A DNA stretch of 64,000 nt. Source: Tolypothrix campylonemoides VB511288 (GTDB lineage: Bacteria; Cyanobacteriota; Cyanobacteriia; Cyanobacteriales; Nostocaceae). Position 1 is the stretch's first letter. Each line of letters opens with the position of its first letter. The notes under the pieces were generated by a model, which searched no databases, had not been told where the DNA came from, and was given only the letters and a program-made list of their open reading frames with translations. Below, piece after piece: positions 9,084 to 19,350 of the stretch. The position numbers and the translations under genes were made by a program. The stretch covers positions 691,126 to 755,125 of the forward strand of contig JXCB02000033.1 of NCBI GenBank assembly GCA_000828075.3, written 5' to 3'.

Positions 9084-9361
9084 TTACTTTCAGTTACAAA
9101 ATCCAGTAGATGGCGAAGACATATGTAAAAAATTGATGAGATTACAGAAGTCAAACGAGAGCAAAATTTAGGATTGATGCAGAAGCCACCATCTCATTAA
9201 ACCTACCTTGAAAATCAGAGCATTAGTCATCGGAATTTGCTTGAAAGCACCCTCGCTTATATGTCAATAAAACAAACTGGGAGAAAAAAACAAATCCTGG
9301 ATATCAATTCACATCTTGCACGATATCGCTAAAAAATACTACATTAAATAAGAAAATTTTT

Positions 9362-11338
9362 ATGAGTGATTTGACTGACAAAAGTGCCATTTTAATCGTT
9401 GATGACACTCCCACCAATTTAGAAATACTTTTCGATTTTTTAGCTGACTCTGGATTTACAGTTTTAGTAGCAGAAGATGGCGAAAGTGCGATCGCACGAG
9501 CAGAATATGCGCCACCCGACCTGATTCTGTTGGATGTACTTATGCCGGGGATAGACGGTTTTGAAACTTGCCGCCGTCTGCAAGCCAATGACTTAACAAA
9601 AGATATTCCGATCATTTTCATGACCGCACTTTCGGAAACAGTGGATAAGGTCAAAGGCTTAAGTCTTGGTGCAGTGGATTACATCACCAAACCACTTCAG
9701 CATGAAGAGGTTTTAGCCCGTATTGAACTCCATCTGAGGATTGGAAAGCTGACTAAGACACTTCAACAGCAAAATCTACGTTTGGAGGTGGAAATTTCGG
9801 AACGCACACGGGTAGAGGAAAAACTGCGCGAACAAGCTGCGCTACTTGACATCACGACAGATGCAATTATTGTTAAAGACTTAGACAATCAAATCCGTTA
9901 TTGGAACAAAGGGGCTGAAAATTTATACGGATGGAAGGCAATAGAGGCGATCGGCAAAAATATTAATCAGCTTCTGTATCCAGCCGAAATATCTCAACTG
10001 CAAAATATTCAGGAAAGTTTAGCTGAGTGTGAATCGTGGCAAGGTGAGTTGACTCAGATACACAAAGAAGGTAAAGAGATTATTGTTGCCAGCCGATGGA
10101 CTTTGATGCGCGATCAACATGGGCAACCTCAATCAATTCTTACGGTCAACACTGATATTACAGAGAAAAAACAACTTGAAGCACAGTTTCTCCGAGCGCA
10201 GCGACTGGAGAGCATTGGCACACTTGCTGGCGGTATTGCACATGACCTGAACAACATACTAACTCCAATTATGACGGCAGCGCAACTCCTGCAGCTAAAA
10301 CTCCCCAATACTGATGAGCGGAGTCAGCAGATGTTTCACACAATAGAAACTAACGCTAAACGTGGGGCGGGTTTGGTCAAGCAAGTGCTACAGTTTGCAA
10401 GCGGAGTCGAAGGTAAGCGCACCATTGTGCAAGTGAGTCACTTGTTCGGGGAAATTAAGCAGATTGTTCAAGAAACATTTCCCAAATCCATTGAATTTTC
10501 CACGAATATAAAGTCAGACCTTTGGGCTATTGTTGGAGATGCCACACACTTACATCAGGTGCTGATGAATCTAGTCGTCAACGCTCGCGATGCCATGACA
10601 AGCGGTGGGACTCTAAGTATGTGTGCTGAAAATGTATTCATTGATGAACATTATGCCCGCATGAATCTTGAGGCAAGCGTCGGTCCTCATATCATGATAA
10701 CTGTTGCAGATACAGGAATTGGTATGTCGCCAGAAATAGTGGATAGAATATTCGAGCCGTTTTTCACCACTAAAGATTTTGGCAAAGGTACAGGGCTGGG
10801 TCTTTCTACGGTGAGGGGCATCATCAAAAGCCACGGTGGTTTTGTGAACGTCCATAGCAAGTTCGGAAGAGGAACTGAATTTAAAGTATTCTTGCCAGCA
10901 GTCGAGGTAACAGCAACACCGCTTGCAGAAAACCTCGAACTACCAACAGGAAACGGAGAATTGATTCTGGTTGTGGATGATGAAGCCCCAATTTTAGAGA
11001 CGACCAAAATCTCGTTAGAAACTTACAATTACAGAGTGTTGACAGCCAGCGATGGAATTGAGGCGCTTGCACAGTATGCTCAACACAAAGATGAAATTAG
11101 CGTGGTGTTGGTGGATATGATGATGCCGTCGTTGGATGGAGCAACCACTATTAGCGCATTGCAAAAAATGAATTCACGTGTCTTGATTATTGCTGTCAGC
11201 GGTTTGATAACCAGTGATAAACTGGCGGGGACTAGGGGAGTCAAAGCATTTCTTTCTAAGCCCTACACGACAAAGGAATTATTGCAAGCTTTACACAACA
11301 TTCTTTACCAGAAATCAAAAAATCCAGCGATTCATTAG
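9362..11338 (+). CDS. Hybrid sensor histidine kinase: REC-PAS-HisKA-HATPase-REC
   Basis: A 658-residue cytosolic signalling protein. An N-terminal receiver (phospho-acceptor Asp58, Lys110) leads through a coiled coil to a PAS domain (about 153-270), then the dimerisation/phosphotransfer helix with His294 in GGIAHDLNNIL, an HATPase domain (N box NARD 407-410, DTGIGM 450-455, GKGTGLGLS 474-482) and a C-terminal receiver (Asp585). All catalytic residues are present. No transmembrane segment is seen, so input comes through the receiver or PAS. It stands alone; its close paralogue at 61638-63530 has the same order and long shared stretches. The ATG has only a weak upstream GAAAA. Confidence 0.9.
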   Translation: MSDLTDKSAILIVDDTPTNLEILFDFLADSGFTVLVAEDGESAIARAEYAPPDLILLDVLMPGIDGFETCRRLQANDLTKDIPIIFMTALSETVDKVKGLSLGAVDYITKPLQHEEVLARIELHLRIGKLTKTLQQQNLRLEVEISERTRVEEKLREQAALLDITTDAIIVKDLDNQIRYWNKGAENLYGWKAIEAIGKNINQLLYPAEISQLQNIQESLAECESWQGELTQIHKEGKEIIVASRWTLMRDQHGQPQSILTVNTDITEKKQLEAQFLRAQRLESIGTLAGGIAHDLNNILTPIMTAAQLLQLKLPNTDERSQQMFHTIETNAKRGAGLVKQVLQFASGVEGKRTIVQVSHLFGEIKQIVQETFPKSIEFSTNIKSDLWAIVGDATHLHQVLMNLVVNARDAMTSGGTLSMCAENVFIDEHYARMNLEASVGPHIMITVADTGIGMSPEIVDRIFEPFFTTKDFGKGTGLGLSTVRGIIKSHGGFVNVHSKFGRGTEFKVFLPAVEVTATPLAENLELPTGNGELILVVDDEAPILETTKISLETYNYRVLTASDGIEALAQYAQHKDEISVVLVDMMMPSLDGATTISALQKMNSRVLIIAVSGLITSDKLAGTRGVKAFLSKPYTTKELLQALHNILYQKSKNPAIH

Positions 11339-11819
11339 CAACTATTTATATTTAGACATCCCAATGAGTTCTTGAAATTCCTTGAACTCAACTAAGTACC
11401 ACATTTCATACAATTAGTAGCGCAATAAGGGCTTGTCGTTGCGCTGCTTCGCGTGTCTACGCCTGTTGGGTAGATAGCGCAACGACGAACAATAACCCTA
11501 CTTGCTGCAGTGAAATCCTGTACTAATATCAAGTTCGGTTAATTAGTTATTATTCTATGGATCTGTGCAAAAACCTTAAATCTTCTCCCCTGCCCCTCTG
11601 CTGCCTTTATTCTTTTTGTTAAAAATTCATATTTTTGCCCCAAAATATGAAGATTTCGTAAAAAAAATACATAGAGTAGAAATTTTTTTGAGAAATGTCA
11701 TTTACGTGATGCTAACATTGCTTGACGCAATATTAGTTACTGCTTGATTAAAAGAAGTCCTTTCATTAGGTTTGGGGGTAGCAGTGCCTTTTTTTAAGAA
11801 AAAAACTAAAAAAGTGAAT
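11339..11819. other. Intergenic spacer with one hairpin
   Basis: No gene seen. An inverted repeat at 11435-11445 and 11476-11486 (GTCGTTGCGCT and its complement) encloses a 30-base loop. The rest is AT-rich and probably carries the promoter of the SulP gene. Confidence 0.4.
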
Positions 11820-13274
11820 ATGAAAGTCAGGCAGAAAGTAAATTTAGAAAGGTTTAAAAGTTTATATTTTTCCAATATTAAAGGCGATGTTTTAGCAGGG
11901 ATAACTGTGGCATTAGCGCTGATTCCAGAATCTCTGGCTTTTGCTGCGATCGCCAAAGTTGAGCCAATGGTAGCTTTGTATACTTCATTTTGTATAGCCG
12001 TCGTGATTTCCCTGTTTGGTGGACGACCGGCAATGATTTCTGCAGCTACTGGTTCGATGTCGTTACTGATGACATCATTAGTAGAAAAATATGGAGTTGA
12101 GTATTTATTTGCAGCCACAATCCTGACTGGAATCATTCAATTCCTAATGGGAGTTTTGAAATTAGGAAGATTTTTTACCTTTATTCCCCAATCTGTAGTC
12201 GCAGGTTTTGTTAACGCCTTGGGCATCTTAATTTTTGTGGCTCAAGTCAGACAAGTTGCTGGACAAGCTTGGCAAGCGTACGCAATGGTAGGAGCTACAT
12301 TGGCTATTGTCTATCTCCTGCCCCGTTTTAGCAACAGTGTACCATCACCCCTCGTTGCCATTATTCTAATGACGATTGTGGCAATGTCTACTGGCGTTCA
12401 TATTACTAAAGTAGGAGATGTTGGCAATATAACCGATACGCTTCCATCGTTGCATCTGCCGCATATTGACCTTTCTGTGAAAAGCTTTTTCATTATTCTT
12501 CCTTACTCATTAACACTCTCGATTGTTGGTCTTTTGGAATCGTTATTAACAGCACAACTACTTGATGAGCTAACAGATACCAAAAGTTCTAAAAACCAGG
12601 AAGTTAAAGGTCAAGGTATTGCAAACATTGTCACAGGCTTTTTTGGTGGCATGGCTGGCTGTGGCATGGTTGGACAGTCGATTATTAACATCAGATCCGG
12701 TGGCAAAGGGCGTTTGTCTACCTTTGTTTCGGGTGCTTTTTTGTTAATTCTGATTTTCGTTTTCAAAGATATAGTTAAGCAAATTCCTATGGCTGCCCTC
12801 AACGGCGTGATGATTATGGTGGCTTTTGAAACCTTTAATTGGAACTCATTAAAACATTTACGTAAAATGCCGTTGACTGAGGCAATTGCTATGCCTGTAA
12901 CGATGGCGATCGCCCTTTGGACTCATGACCTTGCGCAAGGGGTGTTAGTTGGCGTAATCATGAGTACTTTGATTTTCGCTTGGAAAGCAACCCAAATCAC
13001 AGCAGTAAAATCGATTGATGCGAGCGGAGCGAAACAATATACAATATCGGGACAGCTTTTCTTTGGTTCAATCTCCAACTTTATGGAATTATTTAACTAT
13101 GTTGACGATCCAGAAAAAGTTGTGATTGACTTCCATCACGCCCATGTGTGGGACCACGCTGCTGTCACTGCAATTTCTAAAGTGGTTGAACGATATCGGA
13201 AATTAGATAAGTATGTGGTTATGGTTGGATTAAACCAGGAAAGTCAGTCATTCATGCGTCAAGTTGGTGTTTGA
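11820..13274 (+). CDS. SulP-family anion transporter (sulfate/bicarbonate type)
   Basis: A membrane transporter of about 484 residues with ten or more hydrophobic helices. The family blocks are near the N-terminus (DVLAGITVALALIPESLAFA), then ISAATGSMSLL, GFVNALGILIF and FFGGMAGCGMVGQSIINIRSGG. A short STAS domain ends it (KVVIDFHHAHVWDHAAVTAISKV). SulP proteins move sulfate, bicarbonate or related anions across the inner membrane, often with sodium or protons; the substrate here cannot be told. I start at the ATG at 11820; a TTG at 11772 would add 16 mostly basic residues encoded by an A-rich run. The STAS end is a little short. Confidence 0.85.
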   Translation: MKVRQKVNLERFKSLYFSNIKGDVLAGITVALALIPESLAFAAIAKVEPMVALYTSFCIAVVISLFGGRPAMISAATGSMSLLMTSLVEKYGVEYLFAATILTGIIQFLMGVLKLGRFFTFIPQSVVAGFVNALGILIFVAQVRQVAGQAWQAYAMVGATLAIVYLLPRFSNSVPSPLVAIILMTIVAMSTGVHITKVGDVGNITDTLPSLHLPHIDLSVKSFFIILPYSLTLSIVGLLESLLTAQLLDELTDTKSSKNQEVKGQGIANIVTGFFGGMAGCGMVGQSIINIRSGGKGRLSTFVSGAFLLILIFVFKDIVKQIPMAALNGVMIMVAFETFNWNSLKHLRKMPLTEAIAMPVTMAIALWTHDLAQGVLVGVIMSTLIFAWKATQITAVKSIDASGAKQYTISGQLFFGSISNFMELFNYVDDPEKVVIDFHHAHVWDHAAVTAISKVVERYRKLDKYVVMVGLNQESQSFMRQVGV

Positions 13275-14046
13275 GAAGGGGTTATCAACTGAAGTTTGTC
13301 TTGGTAACAAATTTTTCAAATTTTGTGGCACTTCATCCGCCTTTGGCGTAGGGCAGTAGTTTGCAGCACAACTGTGCGCGTCTATATTAATAAGTAATGT
13401 TACGGGATAACAGGGGTAGTTGGCACAAAGAAGCCAGCACCCATTTTTTTCTTGCCCCCAAGACCATTTGTTTTCAGCTTGTTGGTTTGGTGCTTCTGTC
13501 CTAAATATATTGTGGGATGTAGGGGACGGCACTAGTACCGCTGCGCGGAAGTCAAAAGTCAAAAGTCAAAAGGCTGATTGTGTGGGCTTTTCGCTGATGA
13601 GTGAATGGTAGCTTTATTTCCGCCGTCGTGTACTAGACCTCCGCACTCTACATCCCACAAAAAAAAGTGCAAAAAACACCTAATATACTGTAAAAGAAAA
13701 AACTTCTATCAAATTTTTTACAGCTTCATTAGAAATAAATATAAGTATAAATTTTGTTTTAAATACTGACACTTTAGACGGAAATAGACAAACTCAGGAC
13801 GAAAAATTGAACAGGTATTAACAAATTTTGGTTTAAGCGCTTATACCAGCTTTGTAGAACAAGACAAAGTAGTGAAAATACTTAGACATAAAGTATTAAC
13901 TTTGTGTTGCCAACCAAAACTCTGATGGCTAGTGGGTACTGTAGAGAAATTAACAAATACCTAGAATTCTCCGCATCTTTTGGTTCCCTATAAATGAACG
14001 GTGAGTAATCAGATGTAAAACGTAATATTGTTTTGTAGAGTACTAG
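13275..14046. other. Intergenic spacer, no gene seen
   Basis: The open frames here (13248-13562 minus, 13420-13611 plus) show no family features. The stretch includes an AAGTCAAA tandem repeat at about 13550-13572 and an AT-rich final 350 bases that should hold the promoter of the long DUF4347 gene. Confidence 0.4.
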
Positions 14047-17000
14047 ATGAAAATTACAGGCATTCTTTTCGTTGATCCATCTGTAAGCCACTACGAATTT
14101 TTACTGAAAAATATTGTAGCAGGCATCAAGCCTATTGTTCTTGACTCTGAGCGAGATGGGGTAGCACAAATTACCGAAGTACTGTCCTTGTACCGTGGAG
14201 TGGAAAATGTCCACATTGTTTCTCACGGCTCTTCGGGAACCCTAACCCTTGGCAATAGCGAACTCAGCCTCAGCACCCTAGAACTTTACGCCGACCAACT
14301 AAAAAATTGGTTCTCCCCATATTCCCACCTTCCCATCTCTCCAGTTCCCTCGCTTCTTTTGTACGGTTGCCACGTGGCTGCAGGTGATGCTGGGCTAGAA
14401 TTCATCACCAAGCTACACCAACTAACAGGAGCAAATGTTGCCGCCTCCGCCAACCTTACTGGCAGTGCTTTTCTGGGGGGTGATTGGAACCTGGAAGTCA
14501 ACATTGGCAACATTTCAAATCAACCACTGGCATTAAGCGCCGAAGTGATAGCAGGATATCCATCTGTACTCAATATTGCTCCTACCCTCAATGACGCTAA
14601 CCGGATCCTGAATCCCATTAACGAAGATGCAGTCGCACCCATAGGGGCAGTTGGTACGGCAATTTTCTCCTTAGTCACCCTTGGTGATAACGTCATTGAC
14701 CAGGATCCCGGCGCAGTCACTGGTATTGCCATTACAAATAGTGACATTATTAACGGTAATTGGTTGTACACCACTAACAATGGCACCAGCTGGCTACCCT
14801 TAGGGGCTACATCCGACAACAACGCTCGTCTATTGGCGGCTGATGCAATTACCCGCCTTTACTATCAGCCCAACGCCAATTTTAACAGCACCATTAGCAA
14901 TGCTTTAACCTTCCGTGCGTGGGACCAAACCAGTGGTATCAACGGCGGCACTGCGGACACCAGCGCCAACGGTGGCGCAACTGCTTTTAGCACTGGGATT
15001 AACAGTGCCACACTGACAATCAACCCCGTTAACGATGCTCCTATCCTCACTGACACGAACCTTGTCCTAACTGCCATTGACGAAGACGCAGGTGAAGCCA
15101 TAGGAACAGTTGGTACCCTCGTTTCCTCGTTAGTGAGCCTTGGTGTTAACGTCACTGATCCAGATAACGATCCACTTACAGGTAATCCACCACTTACAGG
15201 TATTGCCATCACAAATGCTGACACCACTAACGGCAATTGGTTCTTCAGCCCTGACGATGGCGGCAGTTGGGCACCTTTAGACTTGGTATCCAATAGCAAC
15301 GCTCGCCTATTAGCGGCTGATGGAATCACCCGCATTTACTTCCAGCCCAAAGCCAACTTCAATGGCTCCATCAACAATGCTCTCACCTTCCGTGCGTGGG
15401 ACCAAACCAGTGGTAGCAACGGCGGCTTTGCGAACACCACCATCAGCGGTGCTGCTACTGCCTTTAGCACTACGACTGACACTGCCGCAATTACCATCAA
15501 TCCCGTCAATGATGCTCCTACCCTCACTGAAGCTAATATCACCCTAACTGCCATTAACCAAAATGTAGGCGCACCGATAGGAGCAGTTGGTACCCTCGTT
15601 TCCTCCTTAGCGCGCCTTAATGATAACGTCATCGACCCGGACACCAATGCAGTCACAGGTATTGCCATCACAAATGCTGACGCTACCAACGGCACTTGGT
15701 TCTACAGCACCAACAACGGCAGCTCCTGGATACCCGTAGGAATTCTATCCGACACCAACGCTCGCCTGTTGGCGGCTAATGCCAACACCCGCATTTATTT
15801 CCAGCCCAACGCCACCTTCAATGGCACCATTGACAATGCTCTAACCTTCCGGGCGTGGGACCAAACTACTGGTACCAACGGCAGCACTGCCGATACCACC
15901 CTCACTGGTGACGCTACTGCGTTTAGTGTTGCGACTAACACTGCTGCACTTACTATCAATGCCGTCAATAATGCTCCTATCCTGCTTGATACCAACCTCT
16001 TGGTAAACATAGTGGAAGATCCAGGGGCACCTACAGGACCAGTTGGTACCCTCGTTTCCTCCTTAGTCAGTCTTGGTATTAATGTCACTGATCCAGACAA
16101 CAATCTAACTACAGGTAATGGATCTACAGATAATGGACCTACAGGTAATGCACTTACAGGTATTGCCATTACAAATGCAAACATTACCAACGGCAGTTGG
16201 TTCTACAGTACCGACAATGGCAGTACCTGGGCAGCTTTAGGGTCTGTGTCCGACGCCAACGCCCGCCTATTAGCGGCTGATGGAAACACCCGCATTTACT
16301 TCCAGCCCACCGCCAACTTCAATGGCTCTATCAGCAATGCCCTCACGTTCCGTGCATGGGACCAAACCACTGGTACCAACGGCGGCAGTGCGAACACCAC
16401 CATTAGCGGTGGTGCAACTGCCTTTAGCATTGCGACTGACACTCTGGCAATAACCATTGATGCCGTCAATGATGCTCCTATCCTGCGTGACACCAACGTC
16501 ACTCTAAATGCCCTTGAAAAAGGTGCAGGCGCACCCATAGGGGCAGTTGGTACTCTCGTTTCCTCATTGGTGAGTTTGGCTCCTAGTGGTAACGTCACCG
16601 ACCCAGACACGAACCCACTAACAGGTGTTGCGATCGCAAATGCTGACACTACCAACGGCACCTTCTTCTACAGCATTGACAATGGCACTAACTGGACACC
16701 GTTAGGATTTGTATCCGATACCAACGCCCGCTTACTCGCAGCTGATGCCAACACCCGCATTTACTTTCAGCCTAACGCCAACTTCAACGGCATCATCAGC
16801 AATGCTTTAACCTTCCGTGCATGGGACCAAACCAGTGGTACCAACGGTAGTACTGCGGACACTACCCTTAGCGGTGGTGCAACTGCCTTTAGCCTTGCGA
16901 CTGATACTGCCGCAATTACCATTGGTACTGTCCCTAATCCTGTTGTCACCAATCCTCCCCCCAATCCTGTCATCACTCCTGGCACCAAAGTTGCTTCTAC

Positions 17001-18018
17001 CCTCAAACTCCTGCCTAACAATATTTTCCAGTTAGAAGGCAACAAACCAAAACTTGAAGCCACTCTCACTGGAGCCAATTCTAATCAGGTAAATGAACTG
17101 GGAGTGTTTGTTGTTGACGATGACCAAGGAACAATTAATGGCATTGCTCCTGGTGCACAAAATTATGCCCAAGTTGCGCTTTCTAGAGCCAAGGCTATTT
17201 TCTCAGTGATTACCGATAATCCTAATGGGTTTAATACTGACTTCACACGTCTACTTGAATTTAATTCAGGGGAACGCCTGCGATTCTTCTTGGTCAACAA
17301 CAGTAGTATTGATGGTGTACAAGCTGGTTCAACTTCTCTGACAGACGTCCTCTTTTCCAACTCCTCAACCCAAAAAGTCACAGACTTGGGTAATGGCGAG
17401 TTTACATTGGCTTTGAACGATGCATCAAATAACAATACTTCCGACTTCCAGGATCTGGTGGTAAAAATTAAGGCAACAGATCAACCGTTACCTCTAGGTG
17501 CTGGTCTTCAGGGAAATCCTTTTGGAGAACTGATTGATTTGCGTGATGTGTCAACTCCGGTTAAAGCAGAGTTTGTCTTAAATAGAGAAGCAACCAATAA
17601 CAATTTCGTCGGCTTCTATCAAATCGCTGATACCAATGGTGGTATTGATATCGATAGCAACGGGACGGTAGACTTGCGTCCTGGTGATGCAGGTTATGCT
17701 CAAGCTGCGGTGCAAAGACGTGTTGCAGGAATTGACTTGACAGTGGGCAACCAAAGAACTGCTACATTGACAAGTAATCTTAGTCCCGGTTCAGTTTTGG
17801 CACCATTCATTATTGTTAATAGCAGACCGGAGGCAATTTTAGATGGAAATCCAAACAATGACCCCGCAGTGTATTTCTCCTTTTTAGGAGCTAACTCAGA
17901 TAAAGTTGACCATATTCGTTTGTTGGGGAATAACACCTTTGGGTTTGAAGATTTAGCAAATGGTGGTGACAAAGATTACAACGATATGATTGTCAGAGTT
18001 AATTTGAGTATTGCTTAA
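14047..18018 (+). CDS. DUF4347-domain secreted repeat protein with DUF4114 C-terminus
   Basis: A 1323-residue surface or secreted protein. Residues 4-160 are a DUF4347 domain (VHIVSHGSSGTLTLG, LLLYGCHVAAGDAGLEF), a domain with a His and Cys arranged as in caspase-like folds. Five imperfect repeats of about 150-168 residues follow (starting near 14575, 15030, 15510, 15965 and 16470). Each runs from an NDAPxL start through VGTLVSSL, TGIAITNADTTNG, NARLLAAD, RIYFQP and LTFRAWDQT. A Pro-rich linker (VVTNPPPNPVITPG) leads to two DUF4114 modules, the last ending FEDLANGGDKDYNDMIVRV, a calcium-binding type. There is no classical signal peptide, so a type I-like C-terminal export route is likely. The five repeats are also similar as DNA, so copy number may vary between strains. 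Confidence 0.85.
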   Translation: MKITGILFVDPSVSHYEFLLKNIVAGIKPIVLDSERDGVAQITEVLSLYRGVENVHIVSHGSSGTLTLGNSELSLSTLELYADQLKNWFSPYSHLPISPVPSLLLYGCHVAAGDAGLEFITKLHQLTGANVAASANLTGSAFLGGDWNLEVNIGNISNQPLALSAEVIAGYPSVLNIAPTLNDANRILNPINEDAVAPIGAVGTAIFSLVTLGDNVIDQDPGAVTGIAITNSDIINGNWLYTTNNGTSWLPLGATSDNNARLLAADAITRLYYQPNANFNSTISNALTFRAWDQTSGINGGTADTSANGGATAFSTGINSATLTINPVNDAPILTDTNLVLTAIDEDAGEAIGTVGTLVSSLVSLGVNVTDPDNDPLTGNPPLTGIAITNADTTNGNWFFSPDDGGSWAPLDLVSNSNARLLAADGITRIYFQPKANFNGSINNALTFRAWDQTSGSNGGFANTTISGAATAFSTTTDTAAITINPVNDAPTLTEANITLTAINQNVGAPIGAVGTLVSSLARLNDNVIDPDTNAVTGIAITNADATNGTWFYSTNNGSSWIPVGILSDTNARLLAANANTRIYFQPNATFNGTIDNALTFRAWDQTTGTNGSTADTTLTGDATAFSVATNTAALTINAVNNAPILLDTNLLVNIVEDPGAPTGPVGTLVSSLVSLGINVTDPDNNLTTGNGSTDNGPTGNALTGIAITNANITNGSWFYSTDNGSTWAALGSVSDANARLLAADGNTRIYFQPTANFNGSISNALTFRAWDQTTGTNGGSANTTISGGATAFSIATDTLAITIDAVNDAPILRDTNVTLNALEKGAGAPIGAVGTLVSSLVSLAPSGNVTDPDTNPLTGVAIANADTTNGTFFYSIDNGTNWTPLGFVSDTNARLLAADANTRIYFQPNANFNGIISNALTFRAWDQTSGTNGSTADTTLSGGATAFSLATDTAAITIGTVPNPVVTNPPPNPVITPGTKVASTLKLLPNNIFQLEGNKPKLEATLTGANSNQVNELGVFVVDDDQGTINGIAPGAQNYAQVALSRAKAIFSVITDNPNGFNTDFTRLLEFNSGERLRFFLVNNSSIDGVQAGSTSLTDVLFSNSSTQKVTDLGNGEFTLALNDASNNNTSDFQDLVVKIKATDQPLPLGAGLQGNPFGELIDLRDVSTPVKAEFVLNREATNNNFVGFYQIADTNGGIDIDSNGTVDLRPGDAGYAQAAVQRRVAGIDLTVGNQRTATLTSNLSPGSVLAPFIIVNSRPEAILDGNPNNDPAVYFSFLGANSDKVDHIRLLGNNTFGFEDLANGGDKDYNDMIVRVNLSIA

Positions 18019-18114
18019 CTCACTGAAAAAAGGAGTTTATTAAACTAGTTAAGAGTACGAAACTCAGAAGCTCTACAGTCGTTAAAATGTCAAAATAGTA
18101 ACTAGTATTTAATA

Positions 18115-18144
18115 AATACAAGGAGGCGATCGCTTCCTTGTATT
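18115..18144. terminator. 30-bp palindrome centred on HIP1, possible terminator
   Basis: AATACAAGGA, then GGCGATCGCT, then TCCTTGTATT: ten-base perfect outer arms around a GCGATCGC core. It lies about 100 bases after the DUF4347 gene and is followed by only short T-runs, so termination is plausible but unproven. Confidence 0.45.
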
Positions 18145-18333
18145 CTTGTGTTGTTGTTGCTTTTCGCCTTACGGTGTGCGCTCCTTTGCAATCGCTGTTT
18201 CACGGCTAGAAAATAGCAAAGGAAGCAGGAAGCCTCACAGGTAACCTTAACAACCCCTACTAACAACTGTTAGGCAGAGTGGGAAATGTCAATTCACAAT
18301 AGAAATGGAACACCTTTACCCTAAATACAATTC

Positions 18334-18663
18334 ATGCAATCTCCTTCCGCAGCCAGTCCCGAGACAATTTTTACCGGTTTTCACGCTCTTAGCGATCCAT
18401 TGAGGATTAGCGTTATCGAACTCCTACGAAATCAAGAGCTTTGTGTGTGTGACTTATGCGACGCTTTAGGGGTTAGCCAGTCAAAGTTGTCTTTTCACCT
18501 AAAAACTCTCCGGGAAGCTGGTTTAGTTCGCTCTCGTCAGGAAGGACGTTGGATTTACTACAGCCTCAATATCCCTCAATTTGCCGTGCTAGAGCAGTAC
18601 CTCTCAGAGTACCGCCGCCTGAGCCAAGTTTTGCCTGCTCGTTTGTGTAAAGAGTCATCTTAA
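18334..18663 (+). CDS. arsR: ArsR-family arsenite-responsive repressor
   Basis: A 109-residue winged-helix repressor. The metalloid site motif ELCVCDLC (Cys37, Cys39, Cys42) lies in the first helix of the DNA-binding unit, and the recognition helix is SQSKLSFHLKTLREAGLV. ArsR/SmtB repressors with ELCVCDL bind As(III)/Sb(III) and leave the operator. It is the first gene of the arsenic locus, with ACR3, the arsH remnant and arsC downstream on the same strand. Candidate operator half-sites lie just after it (18665-18759). Confidence 0.9.
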   Translation: MQSPSAASPETIFTGFHALSDPLRISVIELLRNQELCVCDLCDALGVSQSKLSFHLKTLREAGLVRSRQEGRWIYYSLNIPQFAVLEQYLSEYRRLSQVLPARLCKESS

Positions 18664-18664
18664 C

Positions 18665-18759
18665 ATATCAATTTTTCTTATAAAGTTGTATTAACCTAAT
18701 TCTCCTCCTTGACATATCAATTTTTCTTGAAATAATAGAAATATACCTTAAATTGATAT
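18665..18759 (+). promoter_or_regulatory. Candidate ArsR operator and promoter
   Basis: ATATCAA occurs at 18665-18671 and 18714-18720, followed each time by TTTTTC; the second is completed by TTGAAAT (18727-18733), giving ATCAA-N6-TTGA(A), close to the ATCAA-N6-TTGAT operator type known for cyanobacterial arsenic genes. A further TTGATAT is at 18753-18759. A consensus -35 TTGACA (18709-18714) with -10 TAATAG (18733-18738, spacing 18) overlaps the dyad, so bound ArsR would block it. The promoter points towards ACR3. Another AATCA/TTGATAT pair is at 19257-19271, nearer to ACR3. Confidence 0.55.
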
Positions 18760-18855
18760 GCCAAGCGAGTGGGGTCAAAACAATTCAAAATTCAAAATTC
18801 AAAATTCAAAATTGAAGCACGACCAGGATGAATCCAGGGGCTTGCATCCTGAATT

Positions 18856-19052
18856 AACGTGAGTTCGATAGACCTCTCCCACAAGCACCTCCCTCTCCTT
18901 GTAGGAGAGGGAGGTGCAACGTAAAAATCAGAGTTTTAAGCCTCTCCAGTAAAAAAAGCCTCTCCCTAACCCTCCCCTGGGAGGGGAGGGTTAGGGAGAG
19001 GTGGGGAGAGGAATGGAAGCGGGGTCAAATCAGGATACATCGAACTCACGTT
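18856..19052. mobile_element. Fold-back element family 1, copy A
   Basis: 197 bases bounded by 13-base inverted repeats AACGTGAGTTCGA (18856-18868) and TCGAACTCACGTT (19040-19052). The target duplication GAATT lies directly outside at 18851-18855 and 19053-19057. The interior has nested stems of CCTCTCC/GGAGAGG type and no coding capacity. Its right 50 bases match the left 50 bases of copy B in 48 positions. It sits between the candidate ArsR operator and the ACR3 gene. Confidence 0.85.
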
Positions 19053-19350
19053 GAATTAATCAATTCAAAATCTTTTTCTTAAATTTTGAACGAGCGAATG
19101 AGCGAATTCAAAAGGTGGTCAATGAACACAAGGTTACTTAAGTTGGCACTGTTTCAAGCCCTCCGCAACTTCCCTGGGGTATGAATTTTGAATTGAGAGC
19201 GGCTTTTCAATTGTCATGACCACCCTTACTTAGGGGTGTTGTTATTCATAAATAGAAATCAGCTTTGATATTGCGAGTGTTTACTAAACAGTCTTATAGA
19301 AGATTGCTAATTCGTCATGAAAAGAAATCGTATCAGCCAAGGGAATTGTG

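Larger units (their letters stand above)
8422..9361. other. Long intergenic spacer with palindrome and tandem duplication
   Basis: No convincing gene in 940 bases. The open frames at 8501-8842 (+) and 8592-8868 (-) have no family features and run through repeat-like DNA (CCTTCGGGTACGCGAAGAGCG at about 8655). The spacer also holds a perfect palindrome at 8910-8942 and a 54-base-period duplication at 8982-9083, described separately. It presumably includes the promoter of the kinase gene at 9362. Confidence 0.45.

Noticed and set aside
13248-13611. Frames on both strands after the SulP gene
   Set aside because: No conserved features, overlaps the 3' end of the SulP gene or a tandem repeat.
14286-17972. 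Many minus-strand frames opposite the DUF4347 protein
   Set aside because: Shadows produced by the repetitive, strongly biased codons of the real gene.
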